From Trichaptum fuscoviolaceum (Eukaryota > Basidiomycota > Agaricomycetes > Hymenochaetales > Trichaptaceae): a DNA stretch of 64,000 nucleotides. Below the pieces are notes generated by a model, which searched no databases, was not told the DNA's origin, and saw nothing but the letters and a program-made list of their open reading frames with translations. A program made the translations under genes and the position numbers. Below are positions 60,595 to 64,000 of the stretch, in pieces. The stretch spans positions 1 through 64,000 of the forward strand of contig CAJSYZ010000012.1 of NCBI GenBank assembly GCA_910574455.1, given 5' to 3'. The first letter of the stretch is position 1. Each line of letters begins with the position of its first letter.

Positions 60595-63500
60595 ATGTCA
60601 GGTAAGTTCACCAAATTGCTGCGCTTCAGTTTGCAAACGACTTAACTATCATCACAGTGCTCCACGAACTGAACTCGATTTCGTCAACTGCAGATGATTC
60701 ATCGACCGACTCATTCGAAGAGTCAGAATCGAATGTCGGTTCTAGTGACGTAGCCGCTGCAGATGGTATGTGACAATCAATCTTACTGAACGTTGGAGGA
60801 AATTGAAACCTGTATAGCATCTGCACGATCAACATACGTTCTACTCGAGAAACTCCTAACGACCGTTCAAGGACTGCAAAGCTCAATGGAAGTCTTGGTC
60901 AAAAATACTATGCCAAAGGATAATGATTCTCAGAATGGTGCGTTGTCCGTTTCGATCCCAACATGAGTAAATATCTAGGAAATGTCCATAGGCGGAAAGT
61001 CATGGCCGGAAGCAAAAAGCGACTTTCAAACGAGAATTGACGACTTGAGAAGGTGAGCTCGGTGTGGTATTTGGATTACTTTGTTCTAACGTTCGCTTTA
61101 GCAGCTTTCATTTTTTCACGACAGAAGTAATCATGAGTACATTCTCGGTCCACATTATTGCTCACATCATAAATCTAGTTGACCAACCTTGAAGAACACT
61201 ACAATATGGTTGGTGGAGGTCAAAAGATCATTGATTCGTCGAAGACTTTCCGATCAAAGTTGTCTACATTTTTGGGTGCAGTTTCGATGGTTGTTACACT
61301 GACGTGGGATGCACGATATGGTTTGTTTGAACTCCTCGTTCCTCTCAATGTTAAACGCTGAAGACGAATCTTCGGAAAGAGGACATGGAGGGCGTGAGGC
61401 GATCAATGCGGGAGCTTTCAACATGCTTCACCGCTTTTCGCGATAGCCTATACTTCCAAAAGCACGCTTTCTACTTCGAGGCGGTAAAGCACTGTCACGA
61501 TATCTTGGTCGTACGTCTTCGACTATCTGATTGAAAAGCTCAATGGTATTGACTGTGTGAGGCGTGACAGACTGCAACTTTCCTCCAAGAAACACGATCT
61601 CAGAACGCATTTCGCAAGCCACGAACGCATCTCAATTACCTCTTCGATGACTTTATCCCTAAGCTAGAGTTAGCTATGAATGATGTCATTATTGAGCTTC
61701 GATCGTTCAGAGAGAAATGTGGGTGAATACTGCCCTCGAGAACCCAACACTTATTCCAGAATCCATCAGCGCTGCCTTTCATCCATAGCGAATCCAAGGA
61801 GCGAGCAACAACCCGCTACATCTATATCACAACGATCGCGACGTTCTTTTCGAGCGTTACGGCGACCACACTCCAATACTCCTTCCAAGACACAACAACG
61901 ACTCTCGGCGGATTAGTGAACCTGTTCTGGTTCATATCGCTGGTCTTCAGCGTCTCATCTGGAATCAACAGTCTTCTCGGTTTGACCTGGAGAAAGTCGA
62001 CGATGTACGATTATTATATATCTTTGCTTCAACGTCGCTTACGGCCTCTTGTAGATTTGAGCCGGAGAAGACACCTTCCGTGGTCAAGCTTTGGCTGGAG
62101 AAAGCGCCTTTGGTTTTCCTGATCATAGCTGCTATCACATTCGTTGTCGGTCTGAACCTTTACACCTACGTCTCATCACAGGTACGCAAAAGGGCTGTGA
62201 CGCGAAAGTCTAACTAACACAATTCATCTTTCATTAGCGTCTATTTGTTTCTGTTACCACGAATGTGTTTACTTTCGTACATGGACTGTGCCTTCTCCTT
62301 GTGGTCATGTGGTACCTCTGTCGACTACAGCAGGACAAACGCTGGACATTCTGGACGAAACGCACGGGGACCTTACTGTCGACCCTCATTGTTTGGTTCT
62401 TTCATCCCTTTTCAGCTGCTGGTACCCTTTTTGCATCTGCTTGTTATGCCATTTTCACTGTCCAGGTTTTATGCGTCAAGCTTTCTCTCATAAAGCTTAG
62501 GTTGTTCATAGCCACGATAGAAATCCCTTGGGATCCGGTTAAGAGCAAAGAGGAGAGACGTCATTTTCTACGTTGTGTGTACTGGTGAGTATCTGCATAA
62601 CTGATTGCGACTTCGGTTGACCACTGTAATTCAGGATGCTAGGCCACGATGATTCTGTTGCAAGTAAGAACATCTTAATGAGCAAAGGACGTGATTGGCC
62701 AGAACCGAGCCCGTTCGCGAGGGCCACCCGTTCCATCCTTATTCCGATCCAGGCCGTCCCCGGTAGATTGAGGAGCAAATTGCTTTCTTTTAGACAATAC
62801 GTTGAAGACCAAAATCGCAATCTTTTACAATTGGAACACGAAATTCAGGGCAAATCCGAGGAAGATCTGGGAGTGATTCCGGACACGACGGGACAACAAA
62901 ACTGGAAAGACGCTTATCGCGCATCCTTCGAAACAAAGTTCGGAAATTTGGACCTGTTTGAGAAGGTAATGAAAGTTATCGAACCCACAAAGAGATGGCT
63001 GTAGGGATCATCACTCTTGAAATCATTGTAGTAATGAGTGCTCATCAACATTTTCGATAGATACACAGAATATGTTAGAGAGGATGTCCTCAGGAGACAT
63101 CTAGGACGACTACTTTGGGGCTATCGGGAATTTGTGGACGACCTTTATGCTGTGCATCTTTCCACCTTACTGTCTACACTTCCGCGGATACCGCCTGAGC
63201 TGGTATTGGCTAACGTTAAAATCGTTGACACACGGCTTCTCTCTCATGGTGGGACTTCGGATGCCTGGAAAGGTGTTCAAGGCGACAATCTCGTTGTACT
63301 AAAGGCAATGCGCTATTTCGAAAGAGCACAAACAGAAGCGAGTAGGCAAGTCGTAGAGGCAAGTTCTGTACCTAGTTTTCTGTATACCAGTAACTCAGCT
63401 GGCATAAACTTTGCAGACAATAATACTCAGGGCACACTCGTGGAAGCAGTTTCAACATCCTAGTATCCTGCCATTCTTGGGATTCTCGTCTGCAGTAGAA

Positions 63501-64000
63501 GCGCCGTCCTTGCGACTTACTCCTACAAGGGTCTCTCCCTGGATGGCAAACGGGAAAATGATCGACTACCTCAAGACAAGCCCACCTACTGATCGATTGT
63601 CGTTGGTGAGAGTTGTATTTCTGAGGCATGCGAGCATTAAATACTGAACGTAATAAAGATATTGGGTATTGCTCGGGGAATACAATATCTACACAACTTG
63701 AGCCCCGCCGTAGTCCACGGCGACCTTCGTGGGGTTCGTAACTTGTTGGTTTCGGTTTGACTGTATGGGACTAAACTATGTAACCTCTTTCAGTCTAATA
63801 TCATTATTGATGACGAAGAGCGACCGAGAATCACAGACATCGGCATCGCGAGGATCTATCAACGTATTCATAGCAACGTGGACGAAGCGACGCGATGGCA
63901 AGCCCCGGAGTTGTTAACTGGCGAACAAGTAAATTTTACTACGCAGTCTGACATATATGCGTTTGCTTGCGTTTGCATAGAGGTCAGTCTTCCACGCATA
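60595..64000 (+). CDS. Multi-pass membrane protein with kinase domain (DIG variant), copy 2, cut by window end
   Basis: A near-twin of the gene at 44313-48029 in inverted orientation with the same 7-nt first exon (60595-60601). It keeps the N-terminal helices (SSKTFRSKLSTFLGAVSMVV), the hydrophobic segments (LFWFISLVFSVSSGI, VFLIIAAITFVVGLNLYTYV, LIVWFFHPFSAAG), then HLGRLLWGYREFVDDLYAVH, the N-lobe VVLKAM, VVHGDLRG, ITDIGIARIY and RWQAPELLTGEQ up to SDIYAFACVCIE. An intron near 61505-61568 contains stops that copy 1 lacks at the same place, supporting splicing in both. The reading looks intact as far as the window goes; the last exon lies beyond 64000. The DIG motif is shared with copy 1, so it predates the duplication. 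Confidence 0.82.

Noticed and set aside
61370..61570. Stops in kinase copy 2 suggesting a pseudogene
   Set aside because: They fall inside positions that also have intron boundaries in copy 1; splicing removes them.

Overview
The window looks like nuclear DNA of a filamentous basidiomycete, most likely a mushroom-forming Agaricomycete. The reasons are genes broken by many 45-65 bp GT-AG introns, a SUN-domain protein, a Yor1-like ABCC transporter, Tnp2-like transposases, and several large gene families that I only associate with Agaricomycetes. The species cannot be told from the sequence. Exon boundaries below were worked out by eye from splice signals and reading-frame continuity, so spans are firmer than individual exons.

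Layout. 0.8-9 kb: a foldback repeat, a WD40-type protein, a Ser-rich acidic protein with an internal tandem repeat, a small basic/coiled-coil protein and a membrane-anchored helical protein, all on the minus strand. 9.4-16 kb: a small acidic ORF, the first of two paralogous ~800-aa proteins, an LRR-like protein and a SUN-domain gene that reads as a frameshifted pseudogene. 16.4-23.1 kb: a Tnp2-like transposase gene on the minus strand carrying four SAP-like helical repeats, then two small plus-strand genes. 23.5-29.4 kb: a paralog of the membrane/helical protein, a 1-kb minisatellite, an AT-rich degenerate array, and a broken retroelement with gag zinc knuckles and a truncated RT. 29.7-31.3 kb: an intact aldo-keto reductase, the clearest metabolic gene. 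31.4-44 kb: a dispersed repeat, a divergent gene pair whose plus-strand member is a ~1,200-aa transposase-like protein ending in a WW domain, the second ~800-aa paralog, a nuclear-looking coiled-coil protein and a second copy of the dispersed repeat.

44.3-64 kb is the most structured part. Two paralogous genes encode a helical region, about six membrane segments and a C-terminal kinase with DIG in place of DFG. They lie in inverted orientation as arms of a segmental duplication. Between the arms are an almost textbook hAT transposon (3,951 bp, 8-bp target duplication, terminal inverted repeats, subterminal palindromes, BED-like finger and hAT dimerisation domain) and a complete ABCC transporter gene with two candidate GC-AG introns. 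The hAT appears to have landed inside a 64-bp intron of a small gene.

The genes do not form one evident pathway. The picture is an accessory region rich in transposons and lineage-specific paralogs, with the reductase and transporter as conserved functions. Several frame breaks lie in or next to G/C runs, so either decay or sequencing indels must be considered before calling genes dead.
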